NCBI GenBank assembly: GCA_022711355.1
Contig: JAKLFE010000011.1
Span: 27,345-91,344 of the forward strand
Length of the DNA: 64,000 bases
Source: Spirochaetota bacterium
GTDB lineage: Bacteria > Spirochaetota > Spirochaetia > Treponematales > Rectinemataceae
Direction: 5' to 3'
A program made the position numbers and the translations under genes. Below the pieces are notes generated by a model. It worked only from the letters and a program-made list of their open reading frames with translations, was not told where the DNA came from and searched no databases. Numbering within the stretch: the first letter of the stretch is position 1; every line of letters begins with the position of its first letter. This document shows positions 42,220 through 51,228 of the stretch, piece after piece.

Positions 42220-44316
42220 GTGGCTGACTACTTCGAGTCGGACGTCGTCACGAAGGACTACGATCCCCGGATCATGCGGCGGATCCTCTCGTACCTCAAG
42301 CCCTACAAGTCCTCGGTCCTCCTCACCCTCATCGCCCTCGCCCTCGCCACGGCCGGCGAGCTCCTCGTGCCCGTCCTCGTGCGCCGCATCGTGGACGAGG
42401 CCCTCGTCCCCTCCTGGTACGCCGTCGAGCCCGGGGCCGAGGGCCTCGTGCGGCTCTCCGGCGACGAGCCGCGGGTGGGCGGCGCCGCCTACGTCGCGGC
42501 CCGGGCCCTCGCCGAGCTCCCGCGGTCGGAGCGCGCGAGGCTCGAGTCCGAGGGCCTCCTCGGCGAGGAGCCCTGCTACGTCGCCGACCTCGACGCGGGA
42601 GGCCCCGACCGGCGGGCCGCCGCGGCCGCCGCGGCCCAGGCCGCCGGGGCCCGCCGCGAGGGGAGGTGGGCGGTACTGAGCCAGGCGGAGCTCCGCGGCC
42701 TCGGCCCGGAGCAGGCCCGGGCGCTCAGGGCCAGGGACTCGGCATATATAGCGCGCAACGCGCCCATCCTCCTGGCCGCCCTGGCCGCGGTCCTCGCCGC
42801 CTCCTTCCTCCATATCTTCCTCTCCAGCCTCATCGGCCAGCGGATCATGAAGGACATGCGCATGGAGCTCTTCCGGCACGCCTCCACGCGCTCCCTCGCC
42901 TACCTCTCCCGGCAGCCCGTCGGCCGCCTCGTCACGAGGATGACCAGCGACGTCGAGACCATCAACCAGTTCTTCACCGACGTCCTGTCGGCCTTCCTCA
43001 AGGACGCCGCGGTGATGGCCGGGGTCCTGGCCGTCCTCGTGGCCCTGGACTGGCGCCTCGCCCTCGTCGTGGCGCTCACCCTCCCGCCGGTCCTCGTCGC
43101 GACCTCGGTATCGCGGACCAGGGCGCGGGACGCCTTCCGCCGCCAGCGCCAGTGGCTATCCCGGGTCAACTCCTACATTTCCGAGCGCATCTCGGGCATC
43201 GCGGTGGTCCAGCTCTTCGCCCGCGAGGAGGCCTCGAGGCGGGAGTTCGAGGCCCACGACCGGGAGCTCCTGCGGGCGAACCTGGGCGAGATGTACGTCT
43301 TCGCCGTCTTCAGGCCCATCGTCGACTTCCTCGCGACCCTGACCACCGCGGCGGTCGTCTACGCGGGCGCCCAGCTCATAGGGGCTCGCCTGGTCTCCCT
43401 CGGGACCCTCGTCGCCTTCGTCAACCTCGTGCGCATGTTCTACTCCCCGGTGACGGACATCTCGGAGAAGTACACCATCCTGCAGAGCGCCATGGCCGGG
43501 GGCGAGCGGGTCTTCCGCCTCCTCGACGCCGACGAGGCCATCCCCGACGAGGGGCGCCGGGCCATGCCCTCGCCCCTGCGCGGCAAGATCGAGTTCGACC
43601 GCGTCCGCTTCGCCTACAAGGAGGGGGAGTGGATACTCAAGGACCTCTCCTTCGCCGTGGAGCCCGGGGAGATGGTGGCGATCGTCGGCTACACCGGGGC
43701 CGGCAAGACCACGATAGCCAACCTCATCACCCGGCTCTGGGACGCGCAGGAGGGGCGGATCGAGGTGGACGGGATCCCCATAGCGGAGCTGCCCCTCGCG
43801 GGCCTGCGGCGCGCGATCCAGCCCGTGCCCCAGGACGTCTTCCTCTTCTCGGGCACGATCGAGGACAACATCCGCCTCGGCCCGGAGGTGAGCGAGGAGC
43901 GCATGCGCCTCGCCGCGGCCGCGGTGCACGCCGACGAGTTCATCGGGCGGATCGAGGGCGGCTACCGCGCCCTCCTCTCCGAGGGCGCGACGAACATATC
44001 CCAGGGCCAGCGCCAGCTCCTCTCCTTCGCCCGCGTGCTCGCCCACGATCCCGCGGTGGTGATCCTCGACGAGGCCACGGCCTCGATCGACACGGAGACC
44101 GAGCGCATGGTGCAGCGCGGCCTCGAGGGGCTCCTGGCGGGCAGGACGAGCGTCGTGATCGCGCATCGGCTGTCCACCATACGCCACGCCGACCGGATAC
44201 TCGTCCTCTCCCAGGGCCGCGTGGCCGAGGAGGGCCGGCACGAGGAGCTCCTCGAGCGGCGGGGCCTGTACTGGAATCTCTACCGCCTGCAATTCGGCGG
44301 GAAGACGGAGGAATGA
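42220..44316 (+). CDS. ABC exporter half-transporter, catalytic-site subunit with extracytoplasmic insertion
   Basis: A 698-residue partner with intact Walker A (VGYTGAGKTT, about 489-498) and catalytic Glu (VILDEATAS) but a changed signature, NISQGQRQ. In a heterodimer its signature combines with the Asp-containing Walker B of the other subunit to give the degenerate site, and its own Walker B with LSGGQ to give the active one, so the pair is consistent. Unusually, about 115 residues (66-181), rich in Ala, Arg and Glu, are inserted between transmembrane helices 1 and 2, on the extracytoplasmic side. GTG start at 42220. Confidence 0.92.
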   Translation: MADYFESDVVTKDYDPRIMRRILSYLKPYKSSVLLTLIALALATAGELLVPVLVRRIVDEALVPSWYAVEPGAEGLVRLSGDEPRVGGAAYVAARALAELPRSERARLESEGLLGEEPCYVADLDAGGPDRRAAAAAAAQAAGARREGRWAVLSQAELRGLGPEQARALRARDSAYIARNAPILLAALAAVLAASFLHIFLSSLIGQRIMKDMRMELFRHASTRSLAYLSRQPVGRLVTRMTSDVETINQFFTDVLSAFLKDAAVMAGVLAVLVALDWRLALVVALTLPPVLVATSVSRTRARDAFRRQRQWLSRVNSYISERISGIAVVQLFAREEASRREFEAHDRELLRANLGEMYVFAVFRPIVDFLATLTTAAVVYAGAQLIGARLVSLGTLVAFVNLVRMFYSPVTDISEKYTILQSAMAGGERVFRLLDADEAIPDEGRRAMPSPLRGKIEFDRVRFAYKEGEWILKDLSFAVEPGEMVAIVGYTGAGKTTIANLITRLWDAQEGRIEVDGIPIAELPLAGLRRAIQPVPQDVFLFSGTIEDNIRLGPEVSEERMRLAAAAVHADEFIGRIEGGYRALLSEGATNISQGQRQLLSFARVLAHDPAVVILDEATASIDTETERMVQRGLEGLLAGRTSVVIAHRLSTIRHADRILVLSQGRVAEEGRHEELLERRGLYWNLYRLQFGGKTEE

Positions 44317-45584
44317 TGGAAAAAGCCAAGTCAGGGTCGCCCTACCGATGGGCCGTGCTCGCGGCCTTCATGCTCGTCACAGTCGCGGTCGAGGTCCAGT
44401 GGGTGGCCCTGGCCCCGGTCACGAGGGCGGCCGGCCGCTTCTACGGCTCGCAGATCGGGCAGGGCTCCCCCTTCGGCGTCGACTTCCTGGCCATGTCCTA
44501 CCTCCTCCTCTACCTGGTAGCGGCCCTGCCGGCCTCCTACGTCATCGACACCTACGGGATCCGCGTGGGCGTCGGCATAGGGGCCGTCCTGGCCCTGGTC
44601 GGGGGCCTCGTGAAGGGCCTCTTCGCCGCGAGCTTCGCGGCCGTCCTCGCCGGGCAGCTCGTCCTCGCCCTGGCCCAGCCCTTCATCATCAACGCCGCCA
44701 CCGCCCTGGGCGTCCGCTGGTTCGCCCTCCGCGAGCGCGGCCTCGCCGTGGGCCTCGCCTCCCTGGCCCAGTACCTCGGCATCGTCCTCGCCATGGTCGC
44801 CGGGCCCCTCTTCGTCGTCGGCGACCCCTCGCGGCCGGACTACGGCGCAGGGGTGGAGCGGATGCTCCTCGCCTACGGCATCGGCACCGCGGCGGCGGCC
44901 CTCCTCAGCCTCGCGGTCATCCGCGAGCGCCCGAGCGAGGCCGTCGAGGCCCCGCTCGAGCGCCAGGGCTCCCTCGCGGGGCTGAAGACCCTCTTCGCCT
45001 CGCGGGACTACCGCCTCCTCCTCGCCTGCTTCACGATCGGGCTGGGCGTCTTCAACGCCCTGAGCTCCCTGGTCGACTCCGTCGCGGCCCACATCGGCGT
45101 GGTGGACTCCGACGGCCTCATCGGGACCTTCATGATCGGCGCGGGCATCCTCGGGGCCCTCGTCATCCCGATCCTCTCGGACGCCGCCGGCAAGCGCAAG
45201 CCCTTCCTCGTCCTGTGCATGGCGGGCATGGTCCCCGGCGTCGCCGGCCTGGCCTTCGCCCGCTTCCTCGCGCCCGACCCGGCGGGGGCCTACCTCGTCG
45301 CCCGGATCTCGGCGGGCGTCCTCGGCTTCTTCGTCATGGCGGCCGGCCCCGTGGGCTTCGAGTACGCGGCCGAGGTGGGCAGGCCCGCCCCCGAGTCCAC
45401 CTCCCAGGCCCTCCTCCTCCTGTCGGGCCAGGTCTCCGGCATCCTGTTCATGGCCCTCATGGGGGTCGGCGGCCTCATGGGCCCCGTCCTGACGGGCTTC
45501 TCCCTGCTTTCCCTCGCCTGCCTGGGCGGGAGCCTCGCGTTGCGCGAATCGGCTTTGATGCGTGAGTCCGCGGCCGGAAAATGA
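44313..45584 (+). CDS. Major facilitator superfamily transporter
   Basis: A 423-residue membrane protein with about 12 transmembrane helices in two halves separated by a cytoplasmic loop (ERPSEAVEAPLERQGS, about residue 205-225). Conserved elements include SYVIDTYGIRVGVGIGAVLA (loop 2-3 region) and LGVRWFALRERGLAVGLASL between helices 4 and 5. The overall arrangement resembles the FLVCR/heme- or choline-type branch of MFS, though the assignment is weak. The ATG at 44313 overlaps the ABC stop (ATGA), with GGAGG close by, so it is co-expressed with the exporter. Confidence 0.87.
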   Translation: MMEKAKSGSPYRWAVLAAFMLVTVAVEVQWVALAPVTRAAGRFYGSQIGQGSPFGVDFLAMSYLLLYLVAALPASYVIDTYGIRVGVGIGAVLALVGGLVKGLFAASFAAVLAGQLVLALAQPFIINAATALGVRWFALRERGLAVGLASLAQYLGIVLAMVAGPLFVVGDPSRPDYGAGVERMLLAYGIGTAAAALLSLAVIRERPSEAVEAPLERQGSLAGLKTLFASRDYRLLLACFTIGLGVFNALSSLVDSVAAHIGVVDSDGLIGTFMIGAGILGALVIPILSDAAGKRKPFLVLCMAGMVPGVAGLAFARFLAPDPAGAYLVARISAGVLGFFVMAAGPVGFEYAAEVGRPAPESTSQALLLLSGQVSGILFMALMGVGGLMGPVLTGFSLLSLACLGGSLALRESALMRESAAGK

Positions 45585-45609
45585 GGCGGGACGGGGAGGA
45601 TCGGCCCCC

Positions 45610-45632
45610 GGGCGGCCCGGTCAGGGCTGCCC
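45610..45632. terminator. Terminator-like hairpin between convergent genes
   Basis: GGGCGGCCC, five bases, GGGCTGCCC (nine pairs with one G-T), in the 63-base gap between the MFS gene and the leftward periplasmic protein gene. No T tract on either side. Confidence 0.4.
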
Positions 45633-45647
45633 GAGGCCGCGGAGGGG

Positions 45648-46355
45648 CTAGAGCCCGCCGAGGAAGTCCTTGCGGTCGAGCTCGTCCGCCGACTCCCGCG
45701 CCGCCGAGAGCTCGCGGAGCTTGGCGTAGGCCTTCATGTCCAGGTAGCGCAGGCTGAGGGGGCGCTCCAGGGAGAGGCGCGTCGAGCCGTCCTCCCAGCG
45801 GGACTCCTTCGGGTCGAGGAGGCCCGGCTCCCCGTACTTGGCCGAGAGGCTCGTGTAGACGGAGTAGTGATCGATCTTGTCGGGATTGAGCTGGACGATG
45901 ATGGCCCAGAGCTTGCCCTCGTAGAACTGGAAGAAGGCCCGCTTCACGAAGGAAAGGCCCGATACGTCGATGAGGCTCTGGTTGGGGGAGGGCAGGAGGC
46001 TCACGTCCTCGGGCCCCCGGAAGGCGTAGACCGGGTCCTTCTTGAGCGCGGCTATGACCTCGTCCCGCTCCATGCCCAGCTCGATGCCGCGGAAGGAGCT
46101 GGGAACCGCCGCCTCCCCGCCCTCGGCGGCCTGCGCGGCCGGGGCCGAGGGCGCCGGGGCGGCTTCGGCCCCGGGCAGGGCCGCGGGAGCCGGCCGGGGG
46201 GCCGGGCTCGGCGCGTCGAGGACGGATTGGGCAGAGGCGCGCCCTATCCCCGCCGCGCCGAGGGCTAGGCCGAGGACGGTCGCGATCCGCGCGGCGCGGA
46301 TCGCCGCCGAGGGGCCAGCCGCGGCGGGTCTCGTTCGTTTTAGCACTGGGTCCAC
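45648..46355 (-). CDS. Exported protein of unknown function
   Basis: A 235-residue protein with a late signal sequence (AARIATVLGLALGAAGIGRASAQ, split here by the reading limits; cleavage near ASA), a Pro/Ala-rich linker, and a C-terminal domain. The domain begins FRGIELGMERDEVIAALKKD and contains FVKRAFFQFYEGKLWAIIVQ and YGEPGLLDPKESRWEDGST, the pattern of small periplasmic alpha/beta domains in which a helix-forming GMxxxEV motif is followed by beta hairpins. I do not know a named family. The start is GTG at 46355 with GGAGG upstream; an ATG further upstream overlaps the divergent gene and is less likely. Confidence 0.65.
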   Translation of the reverse strand: MDPVLKRTRPAAAGPSAAIRAARIATVLGLALGAAGIGRASAQSVLDAPSPAPRPAPAALPGAEAAPAPSAPAAQAAEGGEAAVPSSFRGIELGMERDEVIAALKKDPVYAFRGPEDVSLLPSPNQSLIDVSGLSFVKRAFFQFYEGKLWAIIVQLNPDKIDHYSVYTSLSAKYGEPGLLDPKESRWEDGSTRLSLERPLSLRYLDMKAYAKLRELSAARESADELDRKDFLGGL

Positions 46356-46398
46356 GCTCTCGCCTCCGCTACGAGTATCGGCGCGCAGGGCCTCGGCC

Positions 46399-46428
46399 TT
46401 CACGAAGCTCCGGCGGACCGTGTATAAA
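46399..46428 (+). promoter_or_regulatory. Promoter of the pseudouridine synthase gene, leaderless type
   Basis: TTCACG (46399-46404), 18-base spacer, TATAAA (46423-46428), six bases to the ATG at 46435. No Shine-Dalgarno. Confidence 0.55.
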
Positions 46429-46434
46429 TAAGCG

Positions 46435-47211
46435 ATGGTCGATCCCTTCGCGCCCCTGCGCGAGCCGGAACTAGCCGCGGCGGACGGACGCCTCCTCGCG
46501 GTCCGCAAGCCGATCCGCATGCACACGGCGCCGGGCCTCTCCCCCGAAAATCTCTGCGCCTGGGTCTTCGCCCGCTTCCCGGAAGCGGCCCGCTGCGGCC
46601 GAGCCGGCGAGGGCGGCCTCCTCCACCGCCTGGACTACGAGACCTCGGGCTTGGTGCTCTTCGCGCGCGACGAGGAGGCATTCGCCTTCCTCCGCCGCGA
46701 GCAGGAAGCGGGGCGCCTGCTCAAGGAGTATGTCGTCCGCTCCCGTCCTTCAGCCGCCCTCCAGCCGGCCGGCTCGCGTCCGCCCCAGGCAGCGCCTCGG
46801 GGAGTCGAGCCCGGGGCCTGGGAAGCCGCCCGCTCCGCTGGAGAGCCGGCTGGCTTGGCCTCCCTCCTCGGGGCCGGCCGGGCGGCGCCTCCCCGGATCG
46901 AATCCTCCTTCAAGCCCTACGGCCCCGGGGCGGCCCGCGTCGCCTGCCTGGGGCCGGACGAGGCCAAGCCCGGAGCCGCGGCCTACGCCACGGAGATCCT
47001 CGAGGCCCGCGCCGCAGGCGGGCTGGTCGAGCTCCGCGCCTCCCTCGACCGGGGCTTCCGCCACCAGATCCGCGCCCACCTCGCCTGGATCGGCCTCCCG
47101 ATCCTCGGGGACCCCCTCTACGGCGGGGCCGAGGCGGAGCGCCTCTACCTCCATGCGGCGCGGCTGCGCTTCGTCCACCCCGGGACGGGCCTCGAGCAGG
47201 TGATCGAGTAG
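46435..47211 (+). CDS. RluA-family RNA pseudouridine synthase
   Basis: A 258-residue enzyme isomerising uridine to pseudouridine in rRNA or tRNA. The catalytic motif II HRLDYETSGLVLFAR contains the active-site Asp. Motif I is GRLLAVRKPIRMHTAPG and motif III the C-terminal GFRHQIRAHLAWIGLPILGD. No S4 domain is present. A Pro/Ala-rich insertion (about 100-140) is an unusual feature. Specific target is unknown. Followed by a DUF5312-like gene with its own promoter. Confidence 0.9.
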   Translation: MVDPFAPLREPELAAADGRLLAVRKPIRMHTAPGLSPENLCAWVFARFPEAARCGRAGEGGLLHRLDYETSGLVLFARDEEAFAFLRREQEAGRLLKEYVVRSRPSAALQPAGSRPPQAAPRGVEPGAWEAARSAGEPAGLASLLGAGRAAPPRIESSFKPYGPGAARVACLGPDEAKPGAAAYATEILEARAAGGLVELRASLDRGFRHQIRAHLAWIGLPILGDPLYGGAEAERLYLHAARLRFVHPGTGLEQVIE

Positions 47212-47227
47212 GGGCCGTTCGGGCACG

Positions 47228-47256
47228 TTGCTTTTTGACCTGGCCTCCGATAGTGT
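47228..47256 (+). promoter_or_regulatory. Promoter of the DUF5312-like gene, leaderless type
   Basis: TTGCTT (47228-47233), 17-base spacer, TAGTGT (47251-47256), eight bases to the ATG at 47265. Confidence 0.55.
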
Positions 47257-47264
47257 TATGGGAC

Positions 47265-48977
47265 ATGGCGGAACAATCGATATTCGACGAGCTCGCCGCG
47301 CAGCTCTCCACCGCCGAGCGGCGTGAGCTCCTCGAGCGCATCGTCTCCCGGGCGACCGTCTCGGAGGAGCCCCTCTTCAAGGCCTCCGAGCGGCTGCGGG
47401 TCCCCGCCGTGGACTACGAGTCCCGGGCGGCCTCGCTGGGCTTAATCGCCCGGCTCGTGCTGGCGATCCGCGTCATGTTCACCGGGAAGACCAGGGAGTA
47501 CCTCCTCCGCGAGGACGATCTCCGCCTCATCGCCCGGGGCCTCGAGTCCCGCTATCCCGGCCTGGTCGAGCACCGGCAGGGCGTCATCCTCGCCCAGGCC
47601 GCCGAGGAGCTCAAGCGCCTCCGGGACGCGGCGCGCTTCTTCTACGACCTCCTCGACCGGAGCGTCGAGAAGGATCGGGCGGCCTTCTTCGCCTTCCTCT
47701 TCTCCGTCGAGATGCCCGAGCTCTACGGCCGCCTCGTCGCCGAGACCGACCCCTTCGCCTCGGCCCCCGAGGGCGCGAGCGAGAGCGACCTGCGCGGGGC
47801 GATGTTCGAGGCCTTCGAGAAGGTCATGGAGGACATGGAGGAGGAGGGCCGCCGCGCCATGTACCGCGACCTGCGGAGCATCCTCTTCCTCAAGCGGCTC
47901 TCCGGCTTCCTCTTCGAGCGCCTCCTCGGGACCTTCCATCCGGGGATCGGCCCCGAGGGGAGCGAGGCGGCGACCTTCCCCGAGGCGCGGGACCTCTTCC
48001 TCGAGCTCGCCGACATCCTGACCTCCATGTCAGATCCCCCCTCGGCCCGCCTCATGGAGGCCCTCTTCGTCTTCGTCGAGCGCGAGGAGATCTCGAAGCC
48101 GGACGCCGAGGCCATCCTTTCGGCCGACCTCGCCCGGGCCGAGTCGGCCCTCGGCCGCATCCGGGCCTTCAACGCCCGGATACCCCTGTGCGAGCTCTCC
48201 CGCCTGGTCTCGGGGGATCCCTCCTACTCCCCCCGCGAGCTGGCGGGCGGCGAGGACTGGCTCGTCATCTTCAAGGCCTTCTGGCGGGAGCACATCGAGT
48301 CCCAGGTCGAGGAGTGGAAGGCGGAGCGTCGCCGCAGGGAGCTCGCCGACGAGATATCGGCCTTCGTGGGCGCCCCGGGCCCCGCAGCCCTCCCGCGCCT
48401 GTCGGCGGGCGGGGAGGGCGAGTCCCTCCGCGTCCGGCAGGACGCCGCCCTCCTCTTCCTCGACGCCTTCTTCCGGGGCCTCTTCCAACGCGAGCTGGCG
48501 CGGCCCTTGAAGCTCGTCCTCGTCGACGGCGAGTTCTACCGCAAGGACAACCGCATCGAGTACACCGACGCCTACGACGCCCTCCTCAAGGTCCCCGACG
48601 CGATAGCCTCCCTCGACGCGCGGCTCGGGCCCGAGGGGGAGCTCGGCTCGGCCTGGGCCCGGGCCAAGGCGGAGATAGCGCCCGCCCAGGTGAAGCGGCG
48701 CAAGCTCCAGGGGGCCGAGCGCGATGCCGAGGACGAGGCGGAGCGCGTCGTGCGCGCGGCCGCCGAGGCCTTCGTGGCCATGGTCAAGCTCCTCGGGGGC
48801 ATCCTCAAGGGCGAGGCGGGGGGGCGCTACGACTCCCTCTCCAACGTCTCCTTCCTCGACGGCAAGGCCAACAAGGACTTCCTCAAGACCCTGGCGGCCG
48901 CCAAGGACCGCTGCGAGCGAGCCCTCTCCTTCCTCGCCGAGCTCTCCGGCCTCGACCTCTCGGGCGCCTACCGCTAG
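47265..48977 (+). CDS. Large helical cytoplasmic protein, DUF5312-like
   Basis: A 570-residue protein predicted mostly alpha-helical and highly charged, with no signal peptide, membrane helix or enzyme motif. It resembles the DUF5312 family of spirochaete proteins; that assignment rests on memory of the family and should be checked. Notable segments are LVLAIRVMFTGKTREYLLRE (about 65-84), which might touch membrane or nucleotide, and LSNVSFLDGKANKDFLKTL near the C-terminus. The next gene begins two bases after its stop, so it likely heads the operon 47.3-51.2 kb. Confidence 0.72.
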   Translation: MAEQSIFDELAAQLSTAERRELLERIVSRATVSEEPLFKASERLRVPAVDYESRAASLGLIARLVLAIRVMFTGKTREYLLREDDLRLIARGLESRYPGLVEHRQGVILAQAAEELKRLRDAARFFYDLLDRSVEKDRAAFFAFLFSVEMPELYGRLVAETDPFASAPEGASESDLRGAMFEAFEKVMEDMEEEGRRAMYRDLRSILFLKRLSGFLFERLLGTFHPGIGPEGSEAATFPEARDLFLELADILTSMSDPPSARLMEALFVFVEREEISKPDAEAILSADLARAESALGRIRAFNARIPLCELSRLVSGDPSYSPRELAGGEDWLVIFKAFWREHIESQVEEWKAERRRRELADEISAFVGAPGPAALPRLSAGGEGESLRVRQDAALLFLDAFFRGLFQRELARPLKLVLVDGEFYRKDNRIEYTDAYDALLKVPDAIASLDARLGPEGELGSAWARAKAEIAPAQVKRRKLQGAERDAEDEAERVVRAAAEAFVAMVKLLGGILKGEAGGRYDSLSNVSFLDGKANKDFLKTLAAAKDRCERALSFLAELSGLDLSGAYR

Positions 48978-48979
48978 GC

Positions 48980-49771
48980 ATGGACCTGCACCGGATCGGC
49001 TTGGCGCCCGGGAGCGCGGGGTGGCTGCGCTTCTCCTTCCCGGGCAAGGCGGCGGGCGCCTCCGAGCCCGCTGCCCTCCTCTCCCTCCGCTCGGCCGGGG
49101 ACATGGGCTTCGATCGCGCGGGCCCGGGCCCCGGGCGCGAGCGCCTCCTCCGCGGCCTCGGCCTCGAGGCGGGGGCAGTCCTCGGCCTCGAGCTGACCCA
49201 CTCGCGGCGGGTCCTCTTCCCCGCCGGCCCGATCGAGCAGGGATCGCTCCTCGACCTGGCCGCGGCCGGGGGCGGGGCCGACGGCCTCATCCTGGGACGG
49301 GACTCGGGGCTTTTCGCCTCGGTCACCGTCGCCGACTGCATGCCGATCTGGATCCTCGACCGCTCCACCGGGGCCTACGGGGTCCTCCACTCGGGCTGGA
49401 AGGGCACGGGCATCCTCGAGGAGGCGGTCGGCCTCCTCGGCCGCCGGGGCGGCTCGGGGCCCGGGGCCATCTCGGCCATACTCGGGCCGGCTATCGGAAG
49501 CTGCTGCTACGCCGTGCCGCGGGAGCGGGCCGAGTCCTTCGCCTCGGAGTTCGGCCCCGAGTCGGTGGCCAAGGGGCCGGGAGGGCCCCGGCTCGACCTG
49601 CGGTCGGCTAACCTGTCGATAGCGCGTCGCCTCGGCCTTGGCTCGCTCCTCTCGATCGAGGCCTGCACCTGCTGCGAGCCCGGCCTCGGCTCCTTCCGCC
49701 GCGAGGGCCCGGCCTCCTTCACCCGCATGCTCGCCCTCGCGGGCCACCTGCCCGGTGAGGCAGCCGCGTGA
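48980..49771 (+). CDS. PgeF/YfiH-type polyphenol oxidase-fold protein (peptidoglycan editing factor family)
   Basis: A 263-residue protein of the YfiH/LACC1 (DUF152, multicopper polyphenol oxidase-like) family. The metal-ligand set is visible: SVTVADCMPIWIL (Cys), GVLHSGWKGTGILEEAV (His) and EACTCCEPGLGSFRREG, with the expected THS segment ELTHSRRV upstream. Family members act on purine nucleosides and, in E. coli, correct misincorporated peptidoglycan peptides. ATG at 48980 directly follows the previous stop. The downstream gene's GTG overlaps its stop. Confidence 0.86.
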   Translation: MDLHRIGLAPGSAGWLRFSFPGKAAGASEPAALLSLRSAGDMGFDRAGPGPGRERLLRGLGLEAGAVLGLELTHSRRVLFPAGPIEQGSLLDLAAAGGGADGLILGRDSGLFASVTVADCMPIWILDRSTGAYGVLHSGWKGTGILEEAVGLLGRRGGSGPGAISAILGPAIGSCCYAVPRERAESFASEFGPESVAKGPGGPRLDLRSANLSIARRLGLGSLLSIEACTCCEPGLGSFRREGPASFTRMLALAGHLPGEAAA

Positions 49772-51189
49772 GGAGGCTCGGCCCCTGGGCCCTGGCCCTC
49801 CTCCTCGTCCGGCTCCTCCCCGCCGAGGCGCAGGCCCCTGATCGCGCCGGCCTCCCTCCCGCCCGGGGCGTCACCGAGCGGGGCGACTACTCCCTCTACC
49901 TCGACGGCTCCTACGTCGGCCACGTCTACCGCGAGGCCCGCGGCCGCATCTCCGCCCTCTCGGCCGATCCGGCCTCCCGCGGCTCCTACCTCTTCGAGGC
50001 CCGCTTCTATCTCCTCGAACAGACCCTCCGCGACATGCGCGGCGCGGCGCGGGGCGTCGACCGCTCGGCCGAGTCGCGCTTTTCCGCGAGCGCGGCCTCC
50101 CTCCCCGGCCTGGCCTCGAGCTTCCTCGCCGACTCGGGCTACCCGAGCCTCCGCGGCCTGCCGAGCCTCCCCGCGGGGGAGCTCGAGGCCGGGGCGAGCT
50201 GGACCGCCCCCGGGGAGCGGAGCCTCGAGCTCGAGGGCCTCCCCGCCCCGATCCTCCTGCCCTTCCTCGCCGAGTACCGCTATGCCGGAAAGGTCGAGTA
50301 CCGGGGCCTGCCGGCCATCAAGCTCCTCGCCAAGTTCGCCACGCGGTATCGAGCCCGTCCCGCCGCTGGCCAGGGCGGCGCCGCCCTGGTCGAGGCCTCG
50401 GGCAGCCACGACCTGGAGATCACGATCGGGGCCGAGGACCTCGCGCCCTTGTTCATACGCGACCGCTTCGACGAGAGCTTCACCCTCTCCTCGGGACGGC
50501 GCGAGCGGCGCTCGGGCTTCAACCTCGTCTTCTACGAGGATTCCCCTCCCTTGGATAGGAACGGAACCCTCCTCGCCCTCAGCGGCCGAGCCGGCGGGGG
50601 GGCAGCCTCCCCGGCCGCCCGTCCCCCGTCCCCCGTCCCGGCCCAAGGCGGCCCGGTCCAAGGCGCCCCCGCCGCGCCGGCCGGCCCTGTCTCGTCTGCA
50701 GGCCCCCCTCCTGCGGCCGCGTCCGCCGGAGGCGGCTCCGTATCCGGAGCCGGTCCCGGCGAGCTCGATCCGGGCTCCGCCGCGAGCCCCCTCGACGAGG
50801 GAGGAACTCTTTCCGGGGCAGGGGTCGAGCTGGCCCCGAGCCCGGCGGGAGTCCTCCTCCGCGTCCGCGAACTTCGCTTCGTGGCCGACTCCGACGCCAT
50901 CCTCGGCTCGGAGCTCTGGCGCCTCGACGCGATCGCGGCGGCCCTGGCCGCCGTGCCGGGGAGGCGGATCCTCGTCGAGGGCCACAGCGCCTCGGTGGGC
51001 AAGGCCGCGGGCGAGCTCGAGCTATCGGGGAAGAGGGCGGCCAAGGTGGCCGAGGCCCTGGCGGCCCGCGGCATCGAGCCCTCCCGCCTCATGTACCGGG
51101 GCCTCGGCTCCTCCCAGCCCATTGCCGACAACGCGACGGAGGAGGGGAGGGCCCGGAACCGCCGCGTCGAGATCACCATCCTCGAATGA
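49768..51189 (+). CDS. OmpA-family envelope protein
   Basis: A 473-residue exported protein: signal peptide (about 1-22, ALALLLVRLLPAEAQA), an N-terminal beta-rich domain (about 40-270), a low-complexity Pro/Ala/Gly linker (about 275-345) and an OmpA C-terminal peptidoglycan-binding domain (about 350-473) with LRFVADSDAIL, ILVEGHSA and the terminal NRRVEITILE. The Asp and Arg that bind diaminopimelate or ornithine are in ...NATEEGRARNRRVE. GTG start overlaps the PgeF-like stop (GTGA), linking two peptidoglycan-related functions. Confidence 0.9.
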   Translation: MRRLGPWALALLLVRLLPAEAQAPDRAGLPPARGVTERGDYSLYLDGSYVGHVYREARGRISALSADPASRGSYLFEARFYLLEQTLRDMRGAARGVDRSAESRFSASAASLPGLASSFLADSGYPSLRGLPSLPAGELEAGASWTAPGERSLELEGLPAPILLPFLAEYRYAGKVEYRGLPAIKLLAKFATRYRARPAAGQGGAALVEASGSHDLEITIGAEDLAPLFIRDRFDESFTLSSGRRERRSGFNLVFYEDSPPLDRNGTLLALSGRAGGGAASPAARPPSPVPAQGGPVQGAPAAPAGPVSSAGPPPAAASAGGGSVSGAGPGELDPGSAASPLDEGGTLSGAGVELAPSPAGVLLRVRELRFVADSDAILGSELWRLDAIAAALAAVPGRRILVEGHSASVGKAAGELELSGKRAAKVAEALAARGIEPSRLMYRGLGSSQPIADNATEEGRARNRRVEITILE

Positions 51190-51193
51190 GTCC

Positions 51194-51222
51194 TTGCCTC
51201 CGGCCCGGGCCCGAGCTAGCAT
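51194..51222 (+). promoter_or_regulatory. Promoter of the Cys-tail/radical SAM unit, leaderless type
   Basis: TTGCCT (51194-51199), 17-base spacer, TAGCAT (51217-51222), six bases to the ATG at 51229. It separates the four-gene unit from the OmpA-like gene upstream. Confidence 0.62.
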
Positions 51223-51228
51223 GCCTCC

